DNA of 64,000 nt from NCBI GenBank assembly GCA_031216445.1, contig CM062210.1, positions 15,201,501 to 15,265,500 of the forward strand, in the 5' to 3' direction. Shown here in pieces: positions 38,334 through 52,234 of the stretch (the first letter of the stretch is position 1; every line of letters begins with the position of its first letter). The DNA comes from Lateolabrax maculatus (lineage: Eukaryota > Chordata > Actinopteri > Acropomatiformes > Lateolabracidae). Below the pieces are notes generated by a model, which ran no database searches, was not told where the DNA came from, and saw only the letters and a list, made by a program, of their open reading frames with translations. A program made the translations under genes and the position numbers.

Positions 38334-41225
38334 GACTGCCTGCAGTTCCAGACTGAAACCCTTGGAGAGAGTCTGTTGGCAGCGATACAGAACAGCCTTG
38401 CCAAACCTCCTCCCAGTTTTAACTTCTTAATGGGAATATGACAGCCAATCTACCTGAATTAACAAACCTTCTAAATATCAATAAACCCCTGAAAACAAGC
38501 TGTAATGCTGTGTGGAAATTTAGCATGATTGGGAATTTAAGTGGCAATTTAATCCGCACACAGTCGGCTGTACTGCCATACTGTAAGTGCCACAGTACAG
38601 TCCTAGCAGTGCTGTCGATGTGAACAACATTGTCTTCAAATAAACTCTAACCATACATTTGGTGATGCTGTGGGTCTGAGCAATTGTTTTTAATGTGTAA
38701 TTATTTAGTTGTCTTCAAGTACTGGCAAAATGGTCAGACATCCAAGATTTCAAAGTTGGAATAACAGAATTCCATTTATCCACTATTTTCTCTAACAATG
38801 AAACCTTTAAGGCAGGAGTAAATAGTAAAACAAACAAACCATTATGGAGGCTAATGGTTTGCAAGCTAAACAATTGTTGAGCTGTGTTTTGAATGGAGTC
38901 TCAAGCGAGAAACTATTTTTATTATTCTAGTTTCTATTGTGGGGTTTCTTCTGACGCTTTCTTGAAAGGGGATGATAATCTGTTGTTCTCTGACCTTGGG
39001 CCTGAGCTCTGGAGAAGTACTTCAAAGGCTTCAAATGCAGTCATGTAATGCATTGTAGTCTCACATGGGAGAAATAAAGGTTGTTGTGTACAGGTGGTGT
39101 ACAGTATAGTCCATCTTCAATTTATTGTCATGGCCTTGAAGTCCATTGTAAACAGCTATGTTCTGTAACTTGTATGTGACACGTGGACACAAACACAAAA
39201 GAGTATTCACCTCCAGCATTACAAGGCTATTGAAAGGATGGGGGAAAGTAAACGCTGAGCAGAGCCATGTATTTGTAGAGTGTTACATCCTCAGCATACA
39301 GCTTTATATACGATTGTAGCTTCACTGGAACAAACGTGGTCGACACACATACAGTGGTAACTGTTATGGAGGGGAAAGTGTGACTCATCTGCCTCTAATC
39401 AGGTTGTCTGAGCTGATCCAGGCAGCTGAACCAGGATTACAAATCCTGCTCTCTATGTCAAAAAATATATACAGCCTACTTAAGTCTAAATATGTATGGT
39501 TTGTATCTACACTATGTAAATTACATACAACTTTACATACATATACAATACAGTAGACTTTCTTCAAAATTATAAAAGATTATTAGTACATCCTACAGGA
39601 TAGACTCATTTTTCTCTTTCAATTTGGCTTGTAGTGCTGTAACAGGTCGAAGAGATGACCTGATTGAATTTCCGAAGGCTTAGCTCTCCAGCCAGAGGTG
39701 GTTTGGTGTTCAGCTAGGTAACAAAAGGTTTTGTGTTTTTGCTCAGGGGGAATTGGAGGGAAAAAAAGAAAAGTTGTGAAAAAGCAAAGAAGAGACTGAG
39801 AGGGGAGCTTCAGAGTTGTGTAATTTTGCGCGCACTGTTATTGTAGGTGTGCAGTTGTGGATGTGTACATGCCTTGCCTATATATGAATAAACTGTATTA
39901 AAATCAAGAGATCAATAGCTTTTGATGAAAACAACAACAAAAGAGATGCAGAGACAGAGATTGACAGAAGACCAACCGATAAATTTGAGTGTGTTTACCT
40001 CAACCTGAATCTCCTCACAGCAGGATCTCTCTACCAAGGGATGAGGAAGGGTGTGATCAGCAAGCAGCCAGGCTGGATCTCAATAATTCAGGCTGATCTG
40101 CTCCTCACCTCAGCTTGCTTCATACAAGCCAACTTGCTTCCAAATGCTCAGCTTTGGCTCGTGTACTGCACCATCACCATACAAGGTGACATACTGCAGA
40201 TCCAGTTAGCCTTTACTTGCACATGAACAACCAAAGTCAAAGGTCATGGCTGCTGCTACAACTGAAATACTGCAGGCCTGGTTGAGGGGTAATCGGAGAG
40301 GTGAATGATTATGGGTTGGCACCCCTCAGCCCTCCAGCTCTGTCAGCCGGTTAAATATTATTGTTTGTTGCTTTCAGAACATTAGCTGATTACTCCACAG
40401 GCTCCACTTACGCTGTGTTTTATGGTCGACAATAAGCCTAAATCATTGCCGTAATGCTGGTGTTCAGTGCTCAACGTAATGATTGTTTTGCAATTTTACA
40501 TGCAGCTGAGGTATGATACCTCCCTGCAAGCATTTTGATGCTGGACAGATGCTGATATGACACGCTATGGCTAGGTTTAGAACTCAACATGGTTCCAAAT
40601 ACTTTGGAGTTTTTTTAAATCTGAGAAATGTAAAATTATGTTTTTACTGACCTAAATGGAATGAACAAATCAAGACCCCAACTGAATTCTGGTTTCAGTT
40701 GTGGACATTTCATGGAGTCAGCAATCCAGAAATTAAAAGTTGCGCTTTCCTCTGGGCTGTCTTGCCAATAACACACTGGGTTGTGTTTTTTAGAATGACA
40801 TTGGAATCTTTAAATTCAGATATGGCAGCAGGCAGTTGAACAACAAATGTGATTAAGCACCATGAGTATCTACCAGACAAATCCAAACTGAAACACTCAC
40901 AACTTCAATACTTGCGGAAGCAAACTGCAGCAAATGACAAATCAAACTGCCTGTCAATCCTCTGCAACATGAACAAAACTCGCTCGATTGTCTGGTTGCA
41001 ACTCCCTGAGGGTGTATTTTTCCTTTTTTAGAAGAGGAAAAACAAAGACCATTTTGAGAATATCCACTTGCTAATTTGAAAAGCAAACTAAACAGTGAAC
41101 ACGGCTGACTTGATGACAGCTGTCAGTGTGACAAGAGGTATTACCAGGTGGGATTTAAATTGTTATGCTAGAGGCAGCCAGGCGGTGTCCAGGAGGGATT
41201 TGAAAAGACAAGGTTTTTCTTTTTT

Positions 41226-41247
41226 GGGGGGGGTGGGGGTGGGGGTT
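41226..41247 (+). other. G-quadruplex-type G tract
   Basis: Runs of eight, five and five G separated by single T, on the plus strand. They can be split into four G3+ runs, so the standard quadruplex rule is met. A complementary-sense C10 run lies about 95 bp downstream at 41341-41350. Confidence 0.7.
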
Positions 41248-43764
41248 TAGTGGCTGTCACTCAAACATATAGCATATTTCTACCAGGCCTTTATCTAAAA
41301 GTTTCTGTGCTGAATATTCATATGGGATAACTTATAATGCCCCCCCCCCCGAAAAAGGTAAAAACAAGAACTACGCTACAAGCAATTATATAACAAAAAA
41401 CACTGGTTCAGTGTACAGTAGCTGAAAACAGTGGCAGTTTGAATTCACATTTGCTGTAATTGCTTCAGGGAGCAGCCATGGAGGTTAGAGAGGAACAACT
41501 TGGCCTGTTATGATTACATAAATGCTTTAAGCTTGACACAGTAAAATGCAAGAGTAACACGTTTATCATGAAAAGAATATTATGAACCTTCTAAAAAGTC
41601 CTTCATGCTTCCAACGGGAAGTTGCAGTATCAGAGCCCGCTCTTAACTCTCGGATGCCTGAGATTCCCAAGAATACAGCACAACACAACACTTTTCAAAT
41701 CAGTTGTTGTTAACTGCAAAGAGGAATGAAATGCCGTAGCCTAATCAAGTTTTTAACCAGATTGGAGCGAGGGAGCTAAAGAAGTCGAATAATGAGCTGC
41801 ACCAGTGAACCACAGCGTGAGAACCCTATTTGTTTGTGGTCTCACATTGTGCTTCTTCAACCATAGAGACTGATCCACAGAGGTCAGACAGCAGTTGTAT
41901 CTCAAAGAAACACAAGGTCTAACAGAACAGTTGTTTTCAGGATCTTCCAATTAGTTATATCACCCTTAATATGCATCTTACCAAGACAACACAAGTATAG
42001 AAGCTACATTTTAACAGTGTTGAAAGCTGTCATACAATCTTTACTACAAAGGGAACTGTGTTTTCTGTCTTGTGTTTGACTAATGCTCATTTCTATTGTC
42101 TTTTTAGGAGAGTATTAATTGTAATTAAAATATTAACTGACAACCCAAATGTCTGCAGGTATTCCTTTCAGGCTTCATACAGGCCCAGTACCTTTACCAA
42201 CAAGGTAGAGCAGCCTGTATATAGCCTGAGAGGCAACACTCATCTGAAATCTGAAAAGACTTCGCAGCTGGTTGTTGTTTAAAATGTTCTCAGTTAAGAA
42301 CAAACTGTCCGAACCTTTAATCTGCAACAGCAGAGATAGCCAAACATCTTACAAGTTGGTAATAAATTAAATGCCACATTTTCTGCAGTGAGTTTGCAGT
42401 GAGAGGATGGTTGGTTTATTGGATACATCCATTCCTGTCCCTGCTGACCTTTAATATAGAGGAGACCACCTCTTATTTTAACCACAGTCACTCTTAGTAA
42501 CAATAAGTTAAAATAAATCTGGGATTTGACTGCTGGAGAAGCCGGGGAAGCACTGCCATGACACTCTTCGGTCACTGACCCCCTTTGTCCAACAATATAG
42601 GACACTGAATTATCACTATGGGACACTGAATTATCTCAGCTCTGCACACTTGAAATGAGGTAAAAAAGGCAGCCTAACAAGGGTAAGCACTGGTGAGGCA
42701 AAAGTCTGTGAGCACCGTCAGCCATATGCCAGCCTCCGCCTACACTTCCCAGCAGGCACTGCCCTCTTGTTGCAGACCTGTTTGCCGATTGCTGCCAACA
42801 TTTCACTGGCAGAAATCTTCTGCATCCAGTCAGCACAACAGTCTAACACCTTTACTTAAGGAGCCAGTCTCCCTTTATTTCACTATGCACTGATCTGCAA
42901 TAACACTGTAGATTAAACAGCATTTCTCACTTAATCTTTGTGGTGCTATAATAATATAAAGTACTTTAGATTAAAGTACTTACATAATCAAAACAATTAG
43001 ACCAGCCTATTACATGCTGATATCCCTAATCACCATGTGAAGCAGTCCTCCATGAACAATGCTTTAATAGTTACCAGCCCTTGCCGGATTTAGCTGCTTT
43101 TTCTTCTCTCTCAAGTGCTTTGCCATTGATAATCTATTTCAAATAGGTTCTCACATTGAGCATGTACAGCATATAAAGTCAATATGGCGCTCTGCAGGAA
43201 TTGTCACTATAGAAATAGAGCAGCCCTACAACTTCCAACAAAGACGATTCAGAGGTGAAATCCAGTAGGCTGGCGCAGCGAGCGGCTTACCCTGTGTTCT
43301 TATCTCTTGGCAGAGCAAAGCTGAGTTGCTCGGTGCCACATGGCACCCGGATACACAGCGTGACACAGTCACACACACCAACCCACATATAGACACACGT
43401 TGGCTCTTGTGATCTATTCCCCAAAAGCACTTCCGCAGGTTCAAAAGAGTCAGTAGCAATGAATCAGGGGCTTGAGCCAGGTTTTGCTCCGTTATATCAT
43501 CAACACCAGGGTAAAAGCTGGAAATATGGTTGTTTTTTCATCGGATCTAAATCTGGTTGAGTTTCCTCTTTGCAAACTCAGATAGTCTGCATCATGGTGA
43601 GCTAAGGTAATTTTTGAAATTATTCCAAAAATTCTCGTGATGACACCGAGACGGAAGAGAAGGAGGAAGATTGCGACTGATTTAACTTGAAATGAATGGG
43701 TAAAACTCAGTGGCAGGTAAAATAACTGTTTGAAATTAGCAATGTCACACTTCATTCGATCACA

Positions 43765-43978
43765 CTGTCAACCTGCTGGTGGCGCTAGAGAAAAAGTCAG
43801 GGGATCACAGAACTCATAGGATTCATCCTGTTGGAAACATGAATGTCTGTAAAAAAATAAAAATAAAATCATGGCAATCCAGTCAGTAAATGTTGAGATA
43901 TTTCAAGTCTGGACCAAAATAGACATAAAAGGCAGGTATTGCCATCCCTGAAACCACACCACTAGCATGGTTAAAAAT
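43765..43978 (+). repeat. Dispersed teleost repeat, family A, copy 2 (5'-truncated)
   Basis: Starts in the GTCAACCTGCTGGTGGCGCT block and keeps AGAAAAAGTCAGGGGATCAC, ATGGCAATCCAGTCAGTA, TTGAGATATTTCAAGTCTGG, ATTGCCATCC and CACCACTAGCATGG. An A-rich insertion (AAAAAAATAAAAATAAAA) sits in the middle. The leading portion seen in the other copies is absent. Confidence 0.85.
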
Positions 43979-46900
43979 ACAGATATTATATATTGTTTGG
44001 AAAAACAATGGACATATAATTTAAAACTGAAATGCCTCCTTAATATTGAAAGCTATTTCTGTATTTTTCAAAAGGCAAGAATGTATTAACTGACTTATGG
44101 CCTATGACCTAAACTTGGCTATACTGGTTAAAAATGATCCCAGGTATAAAAGCTAAAGCAGAGAGGCTGTGTACCAAACTTCTGTTTACTGTTTTACCGT
44201 TTAGTGGGATGCCCTGTTGGCCTTCCATTGATGGGAACATAAAAGTTGTTAATGTGTTAACTAAAGGCTCCAACAGTAACAGCACCACCATAGTGGCTAA
44301 AAGTCAGTCATCAGTCAGAGACAGCTGAGAGGTAGTGGCAGGGCTGAATGGGTTCCAACCTCAATTGCACACCAGAGGGAGTATTTAGAGGAAGGGGGAG
44401 AGGGGGGAGTACATTAGGGGAGCTAATTAGGATTATTAGCAGGACGCATTTTATTCAGATGGGATTAAAACAAATTGCTCTGTCGTTGTAGAGTAAAACT
44501 GTAAATGAGTACAGAAGTACTAACAGCCAAAGTGCAGATGCACCTTTTTGTTGAAGCCGGTATGTGTTGCAAGAAGCATTGTTGCCACGTGTCTGACCTC
44601 AGTGGGATTCAGTGACACCAGTGATGTCACGTGTGATTCAAACTGTTTTGTGAAGTTTAACCAGCAGCTCAAACTAAGAGTACAATAATCTTGCATGATT
44701 AACACAGCTAAGGTCCATCGTCATAGACGCTTTTCAGTCAGTGAGTGAGCATTTATAATATCACCGGCCTTGAACCGGCTGACGGTAGGTGAGATATGAC
44801 GACATCACATTCTAAAGGGCAGGTCGAAGATAAATCTATCATCCATATAAAAATCAGGTATTCATACACATGAAATCGACAACTGCTGTGCAACTGTCTG
44901 CTTCTCAGTGTTTTCTCTCATATTCTCTAAAGCAGTTAAGGGTGATGGCAAGACAGCAAGCCAGCTAATAATGCGAGTAGAAGAAAGCCCTTGATGAGAT
45001 CCAAGGGAATTCAGGCGAGGACGGGATAGCAGACTCATATCAAACGCCAACGCTCCCCGCCACAGTGTCTGCAGCTTGGCGTATCGCCCCTCGTGTTTAC
45101 GGTGGCGGAATAGTCTGAAGCCATGCTGAATGTCGTTGAAAGAGAGCCTTCAACGTGACAACAATTGTGCGTCCCAGAGAAGCAGCTAATGTCTGGCACC
45201 TCTAACTAAATCATTTCATTTAGAGCCTCTGATGTGCAGACAGACGCTATGTAAAATGCATTTCCACGCCAAGCCTCTCAATCGCTCGCTGTCCCTGCGA
45301 ACATAATGAACAGATTACCGTTTGCACCCTTGTCACATGACGCTTCTCTGACAAGTGCCTGGCACCTCGTGGGAGATGTTTTCAAAGCACGTCCTCTCAT
45401 TCCAGTGACAGTGAGGCTTGGGAAAGAAAAGGAAAAAAAAAAGACTGAAACTAGTTTAGCAGCCACAGGAAATAAAACAACTTGCTAATTAGAGGAGCAA
45501 TGGACTGAGGCAGAGAGTATTTCCTGAGTGGATGGCTTGGGAGATGGAGAGGTTGAAATGCCAAGTGTCTATATCCCAGCACCCTTAGGACAAAGTCCTA
45601 CAGACACTGCAAGTCTACACCCAATTTACCAATTACGCTTTCTGTCCTGACTCGAGTTAATAAAATGCTAACCATCTCAATATCCATGACGGCACTTTGC
45701 TAACTACCTCCCCTCTAGTTAAATTCAGCTTCACTTGTCCTTTTCTCTCTTATAGAAAGACCGTAACTCCTGCCCTGGCTTAATCAGGAGGATTGCTTAT
45801 TAAGGAAAAGCTCTCGGGTACTTCCTAAATTAGGGAGAGGACAGTCTCGCCAGTGCAATAACTGCAGATTTATGTCAGAATTAGGTGTAAATAGCTGCAC
45901 TGGTTATTCCCCTTCTTTAATTAAGCAAGCACATTTTCCAGGCCTCCGTCTTGTGCGCTGACCGCTCCTTTTCCCTCTGCTGGGCAGATGCCCGCTTACA
46001 AAGCAACTCAGCCATGTGTAGGACAGTGCACAGAGGAGCCATTTTACCGCTCTCCCAAAAGTTCAAACGGCTAAAAATATCCGTGACAGTTCTAATGCTT
46101 CTGTGCATTTTTGAAATGTATATCCCCGTATGTCGCTCCATTTTACTTGTTTTGTTGTCTGCTGTCTTTTTTGAGCTAGTAATCCTGCCTGTTTGCAACT
46201 ATCAATGAGTAGTCGTCCAAAATGATACATGGCAGCGAATGTCAAATTACTTCTCCGTATCAGATCAAGCTGAGCGCACAGGAAAATGAAAATGTTCTAC
46301 GAGAGTGTAATATCACTTTAAAAGACTGCCGACTCTGTACTTTGAAGACAATTCCATCTGTAGCCTCTCATCTCCTCGAGTTCTATTTTTGATGCTCCAA
46401 AAAGGTGCACCTCCCAACAAACTTTACACTTTCTCTTAGCTGCGGCTGTACTCATATCTGGCAGGGAGAAAAAAACCCGAGATGAGCAGCGGAAAAATGC
46501 TCTTATGCAGTTCATGAGGGGGGTACTCAGCATTCAGATTCAGCATTCAATTTCCATCACTGATAGAGTTGCTATTGATTCAGCGTTTGCCCTATGCGCG
46601 GTGTGAGCCAGACACAACAGATCTTAGGGTTTGGGAGCTGTCAGTCAAGGTAATCCAGGAGTCTTTTTCGGAGCCTGTCAGGGTGAAGCGTACAGCCTCA
46701 CATTTCCCTCAAACAAGGAGGACGGCCCTGAAAGCTGTCTGAGAGGAGAGGAATGCTCCTCAGAGGAAAGGGAGCGAGACCAAACAGACAAGAAAACATT
46801 ATACTTGTGTGTAAGTAGCTTCCACTTTAAATATTTCCCTTATCTGAGTTAAACAAGCACTCATTAATGCTTTGAGAACAAAAAGTTTTTAGCATCAGGT

Positions 46901-47888
46901 CATACCCCATTTTGCCTTTAAAACCATTCTTTTTGATGTTTCCTCGGCAGGTTTTCTCTATCTCCTCTTGCAAATGGTCTTTCACATCAAGAAATGACGC
47001 ACACATTACATCTCTTACCCTTCCTTTTTTAAAGGCTGCGTTGCTTATGCAAATGAAGGTGCAACGATTCTTAATGTTTTCCTTCCTTCTGATACAGATG
47101 TGATGATTTCCAATATGTCAGGAATACAAACGGCTGCACCTGCATTTTCCCCCTCCAATCAGGACGACATGGATATGTCATACAACACTGATCCCAGGGC
47201 AGAACACTGCAGTCTGAATTTACAGTGTTGCCATGACAGTGAGGAAATGTTGCTCACCTGAGACAACTATGATAAGATTGGCAAAATGGCAGCATCGCAG
47301 TTTAGCTCAACCCAATGGTGCTATGAAAAAGGAGAAAATAACTAAATTCAGGCAAAAATTGAAGGCGCATACTGGTACATGTTGTTATTCTGAACACCCT
47401 TGTTTTTTCCCCACATCATAGCTGTTCACATTAGTACGGCATATACAGTAGGTTACATAATACGTAAAATAGACGTGAACAGTCTAAAACTGCAAGATGT
47501 GAGCTGCAGAATTCATGAAAGCCTGTGGTGTGGATGTAGATACAGACACAAATAGAAACAAACAGAGGCACACACGCATGCATGCCGCATACACCCGTCA
47601 CGCCAAAAAAAGGTATTTATTGTGCTGATAAGGGAGGGGAGGCCCTGCTGCTTTGAAATGCTGAGTAGGGGAGGGAGAGCGTCTGCCACGGCTGTGAGAG
47701 CATCTGACCTCCCACCATGGATAAAAATGAGGGATGGGATCACTGGGATTGCTCAATTCTGAGCACTCCCAGTTATCTGCTCCAATTAACATTAAAAGCC
47801 CCCCCAACACAAATACATGAAAAGATGAGTGCCTCTAAATATGAATGCCACCGTATGCCATGCTTTGCGCTCTGTAAGTCTTTATTGG

Positions 47889-47911
47889 CCTGTGTGTGTG
47901 TGTGTGTGTGC
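47889..47911. repeat. (GT)n microsatellite
   Basis: About 11 GT units. Confidence 0.9.
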
Positions 47912-50221
47912 TTGCCATTTGTTACCCGTGTCCCAAAGAGGGAAGGGGATATTGTGAAAATCAGTGTTCAAGCAAGTGAGCTGAGGGGAAACCCACCCCA
48001 GAGGTTCAAAGAGCAATTAAAAGTCAACGGATCTCTCTGGCAGCCCAGTACTGTATCTCCATCTACCCTCATGCACAAAGGTGGGATGATTGGGGGGGAG
48101 GGGGTTGTTCCAGACCATAATTTTCCATGAGTGATGAACTGTGAAATGCAACAAAAGCCCCCATTACTGCAAGAGGGATTTAGAGCCCGCAGAGAAATAG
48201 AAGAGAGAAAGGGGATAAAAAATGCCTTCGTCAAATAAAATACACGGGAGAAAGCAAAAAAAAATCTCTGTCATATAGAAATCAGACTGTGAAGGCCCGT
48301 ATGTTTGATCCATATTCTGCACGGGTCTTCAAATCCAGTGAGTGCAGTGAGCATTTAACAATGGGACAATGTGATATTTCTGGGTGACTTGTAGTCAATA
48401 GCAAGAGCCTTTAAGATATTCAGAGGCTAAATCTGAGCTATGAGAGATCATTCCTCCCTTGACTTATATTCAATACTAATTTTCTGGGAATTCATCGTGT
48501 CAGTATCTGGAAACTAAAGCCGAATGAGAGTGAAATATAATGTTTTTGTTTCCCAAAATGAAACATTAGCCCATCTCTTATTGACTTCATTCTCATACGT
48601 GCAAGAGAATATTTTTGCACTTTCACAGTCTAACATACTTTTACATCTAAATAGGGAGGAAAAAAAAAAAGGTAGAGATTTTCCATTCTTTAGCTTCTCC
48701 AAACTTTCCTCTACATACTTTATGGCAAAGGAGGAAATGTTTTTGCTCCGAACTTTGAAAAAAAAGTCAACAGAAAACCCTGTGGGAAGCTGGAGTCAAG
48801 GAGGCCCCCTGTTATCTTGTTATGGCAGTGTAAACGGTGAGGCAACACTGAACGCCTTGATGGAGCCCAGATAGACGAGTCACACTCTCACACATCACAG
48901 CATCAAGGAGCATGTTGCATACCAACTTTTCACTAACTTCACTTTTATAAACTTTTCTCCCTGGGAGTAAACATTTCCTCCTGTTTGCACTTTTTTAAAC
49001 AATAGTCTCTCATTTCCATCCATACTTAAACCATATAATAGCACAATGGTGAAAATAATGATGATCATCAATGCTGCTGTCAGTGATGGTGATGACAGTA
49101 GTTTTGGCAATAGAGAACAAGCCAGGTAAAACTACACCAACTACATATCATATTATCACATTATTATCATTTTCTGGAGGTTTTTAAATGAGAAATGTAG
49201 GAAACCATATTAGATGTGGCACAAACTAATGTGATAGAAGAGTATGTAAGGCTGGATGTTTTCTCACTCAGTCTTACTCATACTGGAATACGCTAGGCCG
49301 GGCCACAACATGCCCATAACAGGACGTGTGGGATTTTCTGCCAACACCTGCTTAATGGACTTCTCTTGAGTCTGGCCTGGGCTGGCTGACAAGTATGTGT
49401 TTGTATTGGTGCTTGAGGACCTGGAAGTATGAGTGGTTGGAGGAAATAAGAAAATGATAAAAATTCAGACGTTGCCCTACACTCATGCAAAGTTTATGAC
49501 ACAGGATGGGTCGGTGAGAATATGATGAGATCCTCCTGTGACCGCGGTGTGTATAACCTCCACATTGGGCAGATAGATACAGACTGACAGTTCTGTGCTG
49601 TGTTAGACAATATTCGACCTATTCTGACTGCACTGGTAGTGTTTCAGCTGAATGTATCAAGTTACCAAATGAGAGCTTCTTTCAGATTAGGGGGACCTAT
49701 GGGGAACCTAAACCTAAAGCCCCTAAAAAGTGAGCTGAGTCAGAACCTGTAATTACATCTAGGACCTAGAGAAGAAAACAAATTGTTATTCCTGTTTCAG
49801 TTAGGAAAGTTCAGGAAATTTAGCACAAGTGCAGCATTTACTAGTACTGTGTGAATGGGACGCCACCTTTGAGCATGGTTCTCTTAAATGATCAAAATTC
49901 CCTCATTCAAGGTCAAATGTGTGAACTTTGTGAATTCAAATTGTAGACGAATACCACTTTATTCTGCCCTCTTGCACCATCCGTGCAACTTTTATTTTTG
50001 AAATAAAAGTTAAGCTGATTATTGCAATAAGATGCAAGAGGGTATCTGGTTTGTGTGTAAATGTTAGATGCTAATCACTGTGCATCATGTGATAATAAAG
50101 ATTGTTTTTCAAAGATTTCAGTCTGTAATTTCTATTGATGATTTACGGTCTATTGTTGAAGTATTAGTACTGTATATGTGTTTGTATTTTAGGGTAATTT
50201 GGTAGCCTCTGTTCCTGTAGC

Positions 50222-50243
50222 ATGATACTGTATACAGTATCAT
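50222..50243. other. 22-bp perfect palindrome
   Basis: The sequence centred on GTATAC, with arms ATGATACT / AGTATCAT, is its own reverse complement over 22 bases without a spacer. It could be a cruciform-prone site or a dimeric binding site. No flanking repeat explains it. Confidence 0.8.
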
Positions 50244-51568
50244 TGGTTGTTGCATCAATGGTAATGTGACTGCAGCTTTAGTCTTGTTAAATACAACGGC
50301 GTGTTTTATGGCTCCTAAGATGATGAAAAGTGCTCCACACTTAAAGGAGTGTGTTATCCCTCAAGTACAATCGTAAAAATACAGTGTAGTGTTTGCTTCC
50401 TTAACTTCAAATGGAAATTATTTGTTGAGGGTTGATTAGACTAATTAAATCACATTAAAAGAGACAGAATTCCCTTGAGCACAGATTAAGATCATGCGAG
50501 AAAAAATTCAGTCAAGTCTCAAACGCTGCCTGTTGGTGAATTATGCAGAAATAATAACTCCAGCCTTGTTTGGCTCTCCAGATAGCGATCACTAATCAAA
50601 TAAGAACAATGCTGAAAGTATTTGAGAATTACACACGTCTTTCCTTTTAGCTTGTTTTGTTTCACACCCTGTGCCTTTGCCACAATTTTCAATAAACCTT
50701 TGATTTGGTTTGGTCAAAGATGAAAGGAGACACATAAAATGGATCAAGTTGACTAAATCCTCTGATGTTACACAGTTCTATTGAATAAGTCATTTGTTTT
50801 TCAATGCTGGTTAATTGTTATTACATTCTTGGAATCTGACCAATTATAAAGTCAATCAGCAGGTTTGAAAAGCTGCCTTTATGCTTGTTTTTGTAACCTT
50901 GCCCCTCACAAAAAAGCCAATATAAACAAGCTTATGACACAGAATGTCACAGACAACACTGTAGCCCTTCTCTAACCCTTGCGCTGACTGTTACAATATG
51001 AAATGAGACATATTGCTGCTGACAGCGCACTCGTTTCTCAACGAAATGTCAGCGTGGAGCCTGTTGTCACACAGTGTGTGAATGTGGGGTATGGGGGGAG
51101 TTAAAACGCTTTGTCTGTCTGAAACCTCTAATCAGGATCAGCTTAGGAAAAGGTTAGATTTGTATATCACAATGTAAATCCATGGGAGCCCACGGCATCC
51201 CCTCACTTGCATTTACTGTATCGACTACAAAAAAGCCCCTGTATGGTGCTTGAGTTTGTTTTTGGGTATTATATTATCATGGAGACAGCAAAATTATATC
51301 AAACATGTTGTGGCTCTATATTATCATAACAAATGCTGCTTGGAATCTCTGATAGGGATGATGAACAATGCATCATCTGATAACAGAAGTTCCTGCAAAA
51401 AAGGGGGGAGTTTTAGAAACCAAAAATAAAGTGCACAGAGGCAAATATAAAACTCTGGCAAAGTTTAGACAAAAATACTTTAAAGCTAAAGTAAAATCAA
51501 CAAACAAAACCTAGAGTTCCACACTGGCTGCAACCTTCTCTCCCGCTGCAGAGAAGTGAGGAGCACTG

Positions 51569-52032
51569 TTAGGCCTTATTCACACCAAATCAGTCCTCCC
51601 ATTCATTTGAATGGGGTGGTGCATTTATTTCATATGTTTGTGTAGAGAGTGCCAGTTCCGCTGCTGGACACCGTAGGAAGGCCGACAGAGGGAACTCACC
51701 CGCGGGCACGGACCACCTCTGGTTCTCTGGCGGAGGAGTCTGAGTCAGTGGGGCTTGCTGGAGGCTGTTTAGGGGCTTGTGGGATAGAACCAGGCGGCTG
51801 AGAGTCAAACCGTCCGCGGAGCACGCTGGAGGCTCTCTAACTTGTTATAACATAGTATAGTGAAGACCATGGGAACAAGGACACTGTTTACCATTTAGCA
51901 TTGTAGCATTGTAGCATTGTTTACCAAGCAAGTGGATGGAAGAGGGACTGCAGTCATGTAGTGACACTCCCACACCGCCCACAACCCTGCGCTAATTGCT
52001 GCAACGGTTGATTTGGTGTGAAAACAGCCTTA
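51569..52032. mobile_element. PIF/Harbinger-type MITE, 458 bp, with TTA target duplication
   Basis: The element at 51572-52029 has 21-bp terminal inverted repeats: GGCCTTATTCACACCAAATC(A) at the left and TGATTTGGTGTGAAAACAGC(C) at the right, matching at 18 of 21 positions. It is flanked on both sides by TTA (51569-51571 and 52030-52032). A TWA duplication and GG...CC ends are PIF/Harbinger hallmarks. The interior is non-coding, GC-richer than the surrounding intron, and contains a short direct repeat of TAGCATTG at about 51896-51921. High end-identity suggests relatively recent insertion. Confidence 0.75.
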
Positions 52033-52234
52033 GTGTCCCTGCCTGATTTAAACTGGAATCTACTATCTGCTCAGGTTAGCACACGGATGAGTTTAACAGG
52101 TCGGAGTATTTTAAAAACAAAAAAGAACATAGTCACCTTAAATATTTTTGACAACTAAAGTTTGCCATAAGTACACACCAAATTTGGAGTGTTGTCTATT
52201 GTTGAACAGTTTTACCATTACTTCACTTGACAGT

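Larger units (their letters stand above)
37681..43764. other. Intronic sequence, no gene seen
   Basis: Contains (AAAAAC)n-like sequence at about 37801-37827, a GT tract at 38298-38333, a G-tract at 41226-41247 and a C-run at 41341-41350. No exon or named transposon recognised. Confidence 0.5.
43979..51571. other. Intronic sequence, no gene seen
   Basis: Holds a short GT tract at 47889-47911 and a 22-bp palindrome at 50222-50243. Otherwise this is plain intron, with somewhat GC-richer, high-complexity sequence around 45050-45310. Confidence 0.5.
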
